A program made the translations under genes and the position numbers. A DNA stretch of 21,449 nucleotides from a virus. The stretch lies in the IMG/VR virus record IMGVR_UViG_3300046314_000160, positions 1-21,449 of that record, one strand, 5' to 3'. Shown here in pieces: positions 15,897 to 20,991 of this stretch; the first letter of the stretch is position 1, and each line of letters starts with the position of its first letter. Below the pieces are notes generated by a model. The model saw nothing but the letters and a program-made list of their open reading frames with translations. It had not been told where the DNA came from and made no database searches.

Positions 15897-17185
15897 TAGA
15901 CCACCTTGCGCCGTTCGAATTTCGGTTCTGTCTTGCCAACGATTGGCAACTCATAGGCAACAGCAGCAAGCCCGAAAGCATCGGCCCCATGGCTTGACCA
16001 GTCATGATCTGGGCCAAGGCCGATACCGCGCTCTGCATCCCGCTTTTCATGATACCAGCCTATTGCGTCAAGTCCTGCGGAACACTTATCATTAAACCAC
16101 ATGCTTGGGAATAGGCGTCGCGCTGCCTCTACCCGGCGCATTGCCGCCCCTGCCCCTTGGTTGGCAACAACCTGCACTTCAAAGCCAGCGGCCCGCAGCG
16201 CGCTCTCATAGCTTACATCATGCACCCGGTCATTGGTTGCCCCATCATGGGGCAGGACACACAGAGCCGCGCCGTAGCCATTAGCCTGCAACCATGCAAC
16301 GTGCGTGGCAAGCGGCTGGCCTTGCGCCTCGTAGTAATCGAGGAAACGCAGTTCCCTCCCGACATACTGAACAATCCAGATTGCGCAGGCGTCAGCTTTA
16401 GCCCCGGTGCCGCCAATATCCCAGATCGCGCGTTTTGTCATGAGTGGATCAGCGGCAACCCGGCCAATGCGGCCCTCCGCGCGGGCCAACGTTAGTGCTG
16501 CTGCAAAGTATGCCCCCTCAACTACACTCACATAATCGCCTTCCCAGATATGCGGGTATTGGTCCGGCCTATCGCGCAAATCCCTCTGGCGGACACGCTC
16601 AAGAACATCAGGAAACCACGGGTTGTCTCGCCAATTGATGCGGACATATTTAACGCGCGGGTCCGTTGAATCCTTGAACCGCTTTTCGACTGGCGCATTT
16701 TTCCGCTTGGAATTCCACGTTACCCAAAGTTCGCTGTCTTCTTCCCGCAGCGTCGGGATTAGCGTTGTCCAAGCCTCATCGGTTACTGGTTCCGCCTCAT
16801 CGACCCAGCAAAGCAAAATGCGCGCCTTAGATTTGACGCTGGCAATGTTCCGGTCAAGGCCTGTAAATGTGTAGTAAACCCGCCCACTTTTCGTTTTGAT
16901 GTATTTCTCGCCAATATCAAAAGCGGCCATAAGCCAAGGCTCTGACCTGATAGCCGCCTTGACTTCCTCAAGCGATGAATCTGACAGCGAGTTCATAAAC
17001 TGGCGACCGCATAGGATTTGGCCCGACCGCCCTGCCTTGTCCCACATCATCGCCCGCACGGCTGTCATTTTTGCAAACGTGCGGGTTTTCGCGGAACCCC
17101 GCCCCCCGTCAGCCGCGCGAACGTCAGCCTCCCCCTCAAACAGTGGAACAAGCTTTTCTGGCAACTCCAATCGAACGGTTGTCAC
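15896..17185 (-). CDS. terL: terminase large subunit (ATPase and nuclease)
   Basis: A 429-residue protein with both motor domains. Walker A is GGRGSAKT at residues 27-34. Walker B is ILLCWVDEAEP, with D129 and catalytic E130. A coupling motif follows at SELWVTWNS (about 151-159). The RuvC-like nuclease has acidic residues in WDIGGTGAKADACAIW (D256), LPHDG (D314) and HGADAFG (D402). The arrangement resembles PBSX-type (Terminase_3) enzymes. It translocates DNA into the prohead and cuts concatemers. The start is a GTG that overlaps the small-subunit stop by 4 bp (GTGA) and has only a weak ribosome site (GGGCGG), so translation is likely coupled. The length fits the family (about 420-450). Confidence 0.93.
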   Translation of the reverse strand: MTTVRLELPEKLVPLFEGEADVRAADGGRGSAKTRTFAKMTAVRAMMWDKAGRSGQILCGRQFMNSLSDSSLEEVKAAIRSEPWLMAAFDIGEKYIKTKSGRVYYTFTGLDRNIASVKSKARILLCWVDEAEPVTDEAWTTLIPTLREEDSELWVTWNSKRKNAPVEKRFKDSTDPRVKYVRINWRDNPWFPDVLERVRQRDLRDRPDQYPHIWEGDYVSVVEGAYFAAALTLARAEGRIGRVAADPLMTKRAIWDIGGTGAKADACAIWIVQYVGRELRFLDYYEAQGQPLATHVAWLQANGYGAALCVLPHDGATNDRVHDVSYESALRAAGFEVQVVANQGAGAAMRRVEAARRLFPSMWFNDKCSAGLDAIGWYHEKRDAERGIGLGPDHDWSSHGADAFGLAAVAYELPIVGKTEPKFERRKVV

Positions 17186-17469
17186 TTGCCGCCCGCAACA
17201 AGTTCAATGCGAGTAATAACGTTCAGTGGGTTTTCAGGATCACCCACGACAACGCTAGGCAAAATCTTACCCAGAAGGCCCATAAATGCGCCGGGGTTTT
17301 CGATTGCCTGAAGCGTCAGATACCCGACAGTTCCGCCTTCGCCACCCGCTGCCTCTGCTGCCTCAAGGATCGCGCGGCGGATGTCAGCGGTGATCTTGTT
17401 TGGCGCGCCCTTGGGCCTGCCCATCCCCCGATTGCCCGTATTGGTGCCTTTTTTAGGCTCCTCGCTCAT
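17182..17469 (-). CDS. terS: terminase small subunit-like protein
   Basis: A 95-residue protein directly upstream of the large terminase. It begins with a basic region (MGRPKGAPNKITADIRRAIL) of a type seen in phage small terminases and related DNA-binding proteins. A helix and Gly-rich turn follow (EAAEAAGGEGGTVGYLTLQA), then IENPGAFMGLLGKILPSVVV, a helix-end motif common in this group. It would recognise packaging-initiation DNA and load the large subunit. The ATG overlaps the upstream small gene's stop by 4 bp, and its stop overlaps the GTG start of the large subunit by 4 bp. It is shorter than many small terminases, but position and motif agree. Confidence 0.8.
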   Translation of the reverse strand: MSEEPKKGTNTGNRGMGRPKGAPNKITADIRRAILEAAEAAGGEGGTVGYLTLQAIENPGAFMGLLGKILPSVVVGDPENPLNVITRIELVAGGK

Positions 17470-17660
17470 ATCGTTACCATCGGTCCAGTTCCTTGCGGAT
17501 TGTTGGCCGTCCTTATGATTTGATCACGTTGGACATGGTAGCACGGGCTGCCGGGTTTGTCCAAGGTCACGCGGCGAGATACTGGCGTTATTCCGCGCCC
17601 TTGGTGCCATGGTTTGCGCGGTATACGACAGGGCCAGCGCGCTGCACTCATAGCTTGCAT
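17466..17660 (-). CDS. small basic hypothetical protein upstream of terminase
   Basis: A 64-residue frame with an ATG at 17660 and a stop that overlaps the small-terminase ATG by 4 bp. The residues are rich in Arg, Pro and Cys (SRRVTLDKPGSPCYHVQRDQ, then IIRTANNPQGTGPMVTI). No domain is recognised. The ribosome binding site is weak. The case for a real gene is the overlap pattern shared by nearly all junctions here and the lack of any other gene in the 200-base stretch. An internal ATG at codon 4 is an alternative start. Confidence 0.55.
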   Translation of the reverse strand: MQAMSAARWPCRIPRKPWHQGRGITPVSRRVTLDKPGSPCYHVQRDQIIRTANNPQGTGPMVTI

Positions 17661-17668
17661 GGCTTCGC

Positions 17669-18166
17669 CTAGACCGCCACCGTTCCGCTGATAGGCTTGC
17701 CGTCGTGCAATGTCATGGTGACGGTGACAAGCTGCCCGGATGCTGTGGTGATGTCGTGGCGTTCCTCGGTGATCACGGGCGGGGATACGGTGCGGTATAT
17801 ATCTTCCCGATGAGGTGAAATAGTTTGCGCTATTTGCATTGGCAAAAAGCCGCGATGCCGGAAAACCTCAATAGGCATGCCTAGCGAGACCCACGCATGA
17901 AGCGCCGCCTGCTCCACATCGGTCAACAGCCCCCACGGCACGCGGTTTTGCGACATGTCGGGGGCGGTTGCTGGTTCGATATATTCTGAAATCAGGTCGC
18001 GGCTGTCAGTTTTGCCATCCGTTCGGAACTTGCCACCTTCGCACCAGCCGTGATCATCCCAATCAGCGATAACGTTTCCTCGCCACTTGCCAATCGGCGG
18101 CACATTCATAGGCCCATCTACTTCACCGAAGCGCGTATTGTAGCGCTTTCCATTCTCAATTTTCAT
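17669..18166 (-). CDS. phage hypothetical protein (165 residues)
   Basis: A protein that begins MKIENGKRYNTRFGEVDGPM and continues with a short beta-rich domain (GKWRGNVIADWDDHGWCEGG, then SRDLISEYIEP). A helical middle follows (LLTDVEQAALHAWVSLGMPI, EVFRHRGFLPMQIAQTI), then a C-terminal beta pair (QLVTVTMTLHDGKPISGTVAV). The N-terminus resembles a common phage accessory domain in which a 'GKRYxTRxGxxxGPM' strand pair precedes a 'WxxxGxxxxD' segment. The ATG at 18166 is preceded by AAGGA with 7-base spacing. A GTG at 18187 that overlaps the upstream stop by 4 bp is an alternative and would add 7 residues. Function unknown. Confidence 0.72.
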   Translation of the reverse strand: MKIENGKRYNTRFGEVDGPMNVPPIGKWRGNVIADWDDHGWCEGGKFRTDGKTDSRDLISEYIEPATAPDMSQNRVPWGLLTDVEQAALHAWVSLGMPIEVFRHRGFLPMQIAQTISPHREDIYRTVSPPVITEERHDITTASGQLVTVTMTLHDGKPISGTVAV

Positions 18167-18183
18167 TCCCATATCCTTTCCCA

Positions 18184-18420
18184 TCACAACACCACCTGCG
18201 CCAATACCCCAAGCCCCGCGATTTTCGCCGCGAGTGCATCGGCCGCCCGATCAAATGCCCGCTCTTGCGCTGCATGGGATAGCTTTGGCTTGATGCGCAG
18301 CCCTCGCACTGGCAACAGCCGGGGCGCGGTCTCGTGGCGGTCAAGCTGTTGCGTCGGCAATCCGGGGAGCGCGGCGAGGGTGACAGTTTTTGACTTGTGG
18401 TGCGGGTCGATTGTCACCAT
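18184..18420 (-). CDS. small hypothetical protein (78 residues)
   Basis: A 78-residue frame from an ATG at 18420 to a TGA at 18184-18186. The N-terminal half is polar and Pro-rich. The C-terminal half is a clear helix (AAQERAFDRAADALAAKIAG). Third-position GC is higher than in the competing 33-codon frame at 18341-18442. No good ribosome binding site is visible, so either the start is elsewhere or translation is coupled to the upstream gene (18 bases away). No domain is recognised. Confidence 0.5.
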   Translation of the reverse strand: MVTIDPHHKSKTVTLAALPGLPTQQLDRHETAPRLLPVRGLRIKPKLSHAAQERAFDRAADALAAKIAGLGVLAQVVL

Positions 18421-18438
18421 CGAGGTATGTTTCGCGTG

Positions 18439-18669
18439 TCATTCTGTTGCCTCGCGGGCGGCAATCATGGCGTCGGCCATTTGATAGGCCCGCGTCGCCG
18501 CATCTTTTGGATTTTGGTGAAACCAATCGCCATGCCCGGCCCACTTCAGCGACTGCGCGGCGAAGTAATCGCGCAAACTCATGCCGTGATGCGTAGTGAT
18601 CGATCCGCCCCCAAGAAGATGCTCTGTTGGCCGTGCCGGAAAAGCTGGCCCGCCGTTATTGGTTGTCAT
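18439..18669 (-). CDS. conserved small phage protein with GMSLRDYFAAQ motif
   Basis: A 76-residue protein with GGPAFPARPTEHL near the start, then HHGMSLRDYFAAQSLKWAG and a C-terminal helix (AATRAYQMADAMIAAREATE). The motif 'GM(S/T)LRDYFAA(Q/K)AL' followed by a terminal YxxADAMLxAR helix is widespread in small proteins of proteobacterial phages and prophages, but their function is unknown. The ATG overlaps the upstream 50-residue gene's stop by 4 bp and has AGGGAG 7 bases before it, so the start is well supported. Confidence 0.8.
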   Translation of the reverse strand: MTTNNGGPAFPARPTEHLLGGGSITTHHGMSLRDYFAAQSLKWAGHGDWFHQNPKDAATRAYQMADAMIAAREATE

Positions 18670-18818
18670 TCATTCTCTCCCTCATGCTCTGCCACCATAG
18701 CGGCGATTGTGGCCTTGATAGCCGATGCGATTGCGCCGGGAACCCATGCCCGGATTAGGACGCGCCCGTCCGCTATTTGGCGGGCGCGGTGGGCTGCTTG
18801 GTTGGCGGCGTTGGTCAT
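18666..18818 (-). CDS. short hypothetical protein, 50 residues, flanked by ATGA overlaps
   Basis: A 50-codon frame (MTNAANQAAHRARQIADGRV ... MVAEHEGENE). Its ATG overlaps the upstream stop by 4 bp and its TGA overlaps the next gene's ATG by 4 bp, the pattern of nearly every neighbour. AAAGG lies 7 bases before the ATG. The predicted product is helical with an acidic tail. Without it, the 145-base stretch between the flanking genes would be empty, out of keeping with the compact layout. No domain is recognised. Confidence 0.75.
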   Translation of the reverse strand: MTNAANQAAHRARQIADGRVLIRAWVPGAIASAIKATIAAMVAEHEGENE

Positions 18819-18988
18819 GCGGCCGCCTTTGCCCGAAGATCATCATACAGGCTATCCACAAGGCTGTCATATGCGCCGGGGAAGAGAACCGCATCAATCG
18901 CCGATTTCAGCTTTTCTTTGTTTGGCGACCCAATGTTATCGCCATAGGCGTCGAGGATCATTTTCGAGATTGCTTGAGTCTTGGTCAT
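18815..18988 (-). CDS. small hypothetical protein, first gene after the promoter
   Basis: A 57-residue protein (MTKTQAISKMILDAYGDNIG...). The ATG at 18988 is preceded by GAGGA with 8-base spacing (GAGGATTACGAAAATG). Upstream in-frame ATGs at 19015, 19024 and 19045 would start inside or before the promoter and lack ribosome sites. The product is helical, with SPNKEKLKSAIDAVLFPGAY and a C-terminal LVDSLYDDLRAKAAA helix. No domain is recognised. It is the first gene downstream of the promoter at 19022-19050 and may thus be the leader gene of the main transcript. Confidence 0.75.
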   Translation of the reverse strand: MTKTQAISKMILDAYGDNIGSPNKEKLKSAIDAVLFPGAYDSLVDSLYDDLRAKAAA

Positions 18989-19021
18989 TTTCGTAATCCT
19001 CGTTTGCGTTTCCATACACAA

Positions 19022-19050
19022 CATATACCGCCTTACGCGTAACACGTCAA
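19022..19050 (-). promoter_or_regulatory. sigma70-like promoter with palindromic operator in the spacer
   Basis: On the minus strand TTGACG (19045-19050) lies 17 bp from TATATG (19022-19027). The -35 matches the consensus TTGACA at five of six positions, and the spacing is optimal. A perfect 10-bp palindrome, TTACGCGTAA (19033-19042), fills the spacer, a classical place for a repressor to block RNA polymerase. It lies in the largest intergenic gap of the window (18989-19058). Transcription would start near 19014-19016, some 25 bases before the ATG at 18988. The promoter and operator are inferred from sequence alone. Confidence 0.65.
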
Positions 19051-19058
19051 CGCATATT

Positions 19059-19241
19059 TTACGCCCGCTTGATCTTTTTCGGATGCTGCCCCAAATGCCA
19101 AGCGCGACAGACGGGGCAGCGGTATTTCGCGCGGTTCTTGCCGTATGGTGTTGACCGCTTTGGGATCGCCACGGCCTCGCAGTATGTCAGCGCCCGCTTG
19201 CCTTGGCACATGGAAGCGTTGCGAACCTCGGCTGGGGTCAT
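19059..19241 (-). CDS. small zinc-ribbon-like protein
   Basis: A 60-residue basic protein. Possible metal ligands are C42 and C45 (RCPVC) with H49 and H53 (AWHLGQH). Further Cys residues at positions 12 and 21 could complete a C-C...C-C/H set. The YRCPVCRAWHLGQHP segment matches a frequent small phage protein type with a 'YxCPxCxxWHLGH' ending. It likely binds nucleic acid or a host protein, but that is inference. The ATG overlaps the upstream stop by 4 bp; no strong ribosome site is seen. Its stop marks the end of the right-hand cluster, before the promoter gap. Confidence 0.75.
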   Translation of the reverse strand: MTPAEVRNASMCQGKRALTYCEAVAIPKRSTPYGKNRAKYRCPVCRAWHLGQHPKKIKRA

Positions 19242-19486
19242 CTTGCTTTAATCTGTCTTTCCAACGCCGCCCAATGAATGCCTAGCTCTGCCATCGCCTG
19301 CTTTTTGCTGACATAATCCACCCCATTGACATTCACGGGCTTCAGCTTGCCGCCACGCTTAACCCCAACACTGTCGAGAGTGCCGCGGTATAGCGCCATT
19401 CCAACAGCCGATGGGGTGACATCCATAGCCCGAGCAAAAGCCGTTTGGGATGGATAATATCGGCCATCACGGAAAACTGGGTTCAT
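19238..19486 (-). CDS. small HTH DNA-binding protein
   Basis: An 82-residue protein with a helix-turn-helix-like segment near the N-terminus (YPSQTAFARAMDVTPSAVGM, about 11-30) and a second helix-turn-like stretch at the C-terminus (SKKQAMAELGIHWAALERQI, about 60-79). A short basic linker (VKRGGKLKPVNVNGVDYV) lies between. It is likely a small transcriptional regulator or DNA-binding accessory protein. The ATG overlaps the upstream stop by 4 bp. It lies about 200 bases before the promoter/palindrome gap and is a candidate binder of TTACGCGTAA, which is inference. Confidence 0.72.
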   Translation of the reverse strand: MNPVFRDGRYYPSQTAFARAMDVTPSAVGMALYRGTLDSVGVKRGGKLKPVNVNGVDYVSKKQAMAELGIHWAALERQIKAR

Positions 19487-19701
19487 TTGAGCGCATCCGA
19501 TAGCTTGAACCCACTTCCATCACATTCCCCAACGCAAATATGCACGTCTCCGATATTCAGCATCGCCATGAGCGATAATCCCCATACAAATGCAAGCCAA
19601 GGGTTATATGGCTTGCGCGGCTCATATTTCGTCAACTGGGTGCGAAGAAAATCGGCTACCTCTTTGTCGGTTGCGCCTTTGATTTCAAGTTCGATATTCA
19701 C
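19483..19701 (-). CDS. small hypothetical protein with a hydrophobic segment
   Basis: A 72-residue protein from a GTG at 19701 (MNIELEIKGATDKEVADFLR...). The GTG overlaps the upstream stop by 4 bp, and GGAGG lies 5 bases before it, so this start is preferred over an upstream GTG at 19740, which would add 13 residues. A hydrophobic stretch at about residues 34-51 (NPWLAFVWGLSLMAMLNIG) may span or touch a membrane. Cysteines near CVGEC follow. No domain is recognised. Confidence 0.7.
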   Translation of the reverse strand: MNIELEIKGATDKEVADFLRTQLTKYEPRKPYNPWLAFVWGLSLMAMLNIGDVHICVGECDGSGFKLSDALK

Positions 19702-20111
19702 AACCGCCTCCACATAATCCGCCCGTTGGTTTTCCTGCACTCGACCTTTTCATCGGAAACCATTGCCCGCAATAGCGACCGGGCGGCGGTGTTGCTGATT
19801 TCCAGCTTTTCCGCAATGCCGGGGATTGCGTCGGTGAATTCGTCCGTGAGCGATGCCAATGCAACTTGCCGCTGATTGGACATTGGCCGGGGCTTGCGTG
19901 GTGAGCCTTGATTTCCCGCTTGGTTATTCGGGGCGAGGGCGCGATGCTTATCGCCACGCTCTATCCGGTGCATGGCCTGCACTGCGGTTAGGCCCAGCGC
20001 CATGAGTTCCGCCACCCGCCCCGCATAGAGGGCAGGCTTTGGCGCGGAAACGGGCGGCAGAACGCGGGCACTGGTGGCGGTTCGGTAGGCTGTCATAGGG
20101 GTGGGTTTCAT
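19698..20111 (-). CDS. winged-helix-like DNA-binding protein
   Basis: A 137-residue protein. The N-terminal half is basic and probably flexible (ATSARVLPPVSAPKPAL), with a helix around GRVAELMALGLTAVQAMHRI. The C-terminal 60 residues look like a winged helix: ALASLTDEFTDAIPGIAEKL, then the recognition-helix-like EISNTAARSLLRAMVSDEKV and a terminal wing ECRKTNGRIMWRRL. It likely binds DNA as an accessory or regulatory protein. The ATG overlaps the methyltransferase stop by 4 bp and has AGGA 8 bases upstream. It is not a recognisable CI or Cro. Confidence 0.7.
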   Translation of the reverse strand: MKPTPMTAYRTATSARVLPPVSAPKPALYAGRVAELMALGLTAVQAMHRIERGDKHRALAPNNQAGNQGSPRKPRPMSNQRQVALASLTDEFTDAIPGIAEKLEISNTAARSLLRAMVSDEKVECRKTNGRIMWRRL

Positions 20112-20734
20112 GCTGTGATTCCTGTCAGATAATCATCTGGCATTTCAAGCTGTTTCCGACACGGTGGAATCCACCCCATATGGGTTGGGCCATTGTGCAA
20201 GTGCTTCCAAATGATCCAGCAATAAGCGGTTGCCGTGCTGCCTTTCGCTGATAGCTTGCCTTTGTGCATTACAACTCGCTCCGAAAATTGCAACACAAGG
20301 GTGGGCGGGGTTACGCTGAACAGCCCGCGATAACGGCCTACCCCCTCAAGGAAGGCACTGCGAACAATAACCGCAACTCCCTCGCGGCTTGTCTCCAATG
20401 CCCGCACGATGAATTGCTCTGCCAGTTGAAAGGGCGGGTTTGTGATTGTCCAATCGACAGTCTCAGGGTTAGGGCCGAACAGATAATCCTGAACCGGAAA
20501 GCCAGCGCCATAGTCGTGAATATCAGACGCCTCGACATTGCCGAAAAATGCGCGCAATGGCTTGACCATATGCCCACGATTCGCAGCAGGCTCACGGCAG
20601 GTTGACTTCAGCAATGGGTTTAGGCGTTGGAGCATTGCCCGTGTTGCCCACGGTGGCGTTGGGAAGTCTCCAAGCGACCCATGCGGCTCTCTGTTTTGCT
20701 GCATAACCGCCGATGACGTATTTTGCAAACTCAC
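20108..20734 (-). CDS. DNA (adenine-N6) methyltransferase-like protein
   Basis: A 208-residue class I methyltransferase-like protein. FPTPPWAT (24-31) is a common entry motif. A motif I-like segment is EPAANRGHM (48-56), and an acidic residue sits in SDIHDYG (70-76). The catalytic motif IV is TNPPF (98-102), of the (D/N/S)PP(Y/F) type that flips adenine. The rest (VAVIVRSAFLEGVGRY, then STATAYCWIIWKH) matches a small phage methyltransferase type. It may protect phage DNA from restriction or only modify specific sites. The GTG at 20734 overlaps the upstream stop by 4 bp (GTGA) and has GGAGGG 7 bases upstream. An ATG at 20704 would shorten it by 10 residues. Motif I has Asn where Gly is usual, so SAM binding needs testing. 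Confidence 0.8.
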   Translation of the reverse strand: MSLQNTSSAVMQQNREPHGSLGDFPTPPWATRAMLQRLNPLLKSTCREPAANRGHMVKPLRAFFGNVEASDIHDYGAGFPVQDYLFGPNPETVDWTITNPPFQLAEQFIVRALETSREGVAVIVRSAFLEGVGRYRGLFSVTPPTLVLQFSERVVMHKGKLSAKGSTATAYCWIIWKHLHNGPTHMGWIPPCRKQLEMPDDYLTGITA

Positions 20735-20991
20735 GCCTCGACCCTCCGCTTTAACGCCGCCCGGAGTGCTTCCTGCGCGGCCTCGGTGAATTTCCCGTTG
20801 TCGGACATGGCGCGGGTCATTTTCACGTAATAATCGCGCGCGACATGGATGGAAACATCGGCAGCTTTAGCCGCCTCTGACATCGGATAATCCAGCATTA
20901 GCCCCCTGATCACCGCATAGGCAACGGCGGGGCTTGGACACGTGGCGGCGTATGCCTCAGCGCGGGGGGTGTAGTCGATGGGGGTGGTCAT
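20731..20991 (-). CDS. small HTH-like helical protein
   Basis: An 86-residue protein from an ATG at 20991 (MTTPIDYTPRAEAYAATCPS...). This start overlaps the upstream stop by 4 bp. A longer frame from 21066 would run deep inside the upstream gene and begins with an unnatural Cys/Arg-rich stretch, so it is rejected. The segment YPMSEAAKAADVSIHVARDY (about 35-54) has helix-turn-helix character, and the C-terminal helix is EAAQEALRAALKRRVEA. The family is unknown to me. DNA binding is plausible. Confidence 0.68.
   Translation of the reverse strand: MTTPIDYTPRAEAYAATCPSPAVAYAVIRGLMLDYPMSEAAKAADVSIHVARDYYVKMTRAMSDNGKFTEAAQEALRAALKRRVEA

Noticed and set aside
18397-18996. 199-codon open frame on the + strand
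   Set aside because: It covers several minus-strand genes with good ribosome sites and 4-bp overlaps. The product is low in recognisable structure and rich in Arg/His/Trp.
18815-19045. Longer 76-residue version of the promoter-proximal gene
   Set aside because: The earlier ATGs at 19045, 19024 and 19015 fall in or next to the promoter boxes and have no ribosome site, while the ATG at 18988 has GAGGA at good spacing.
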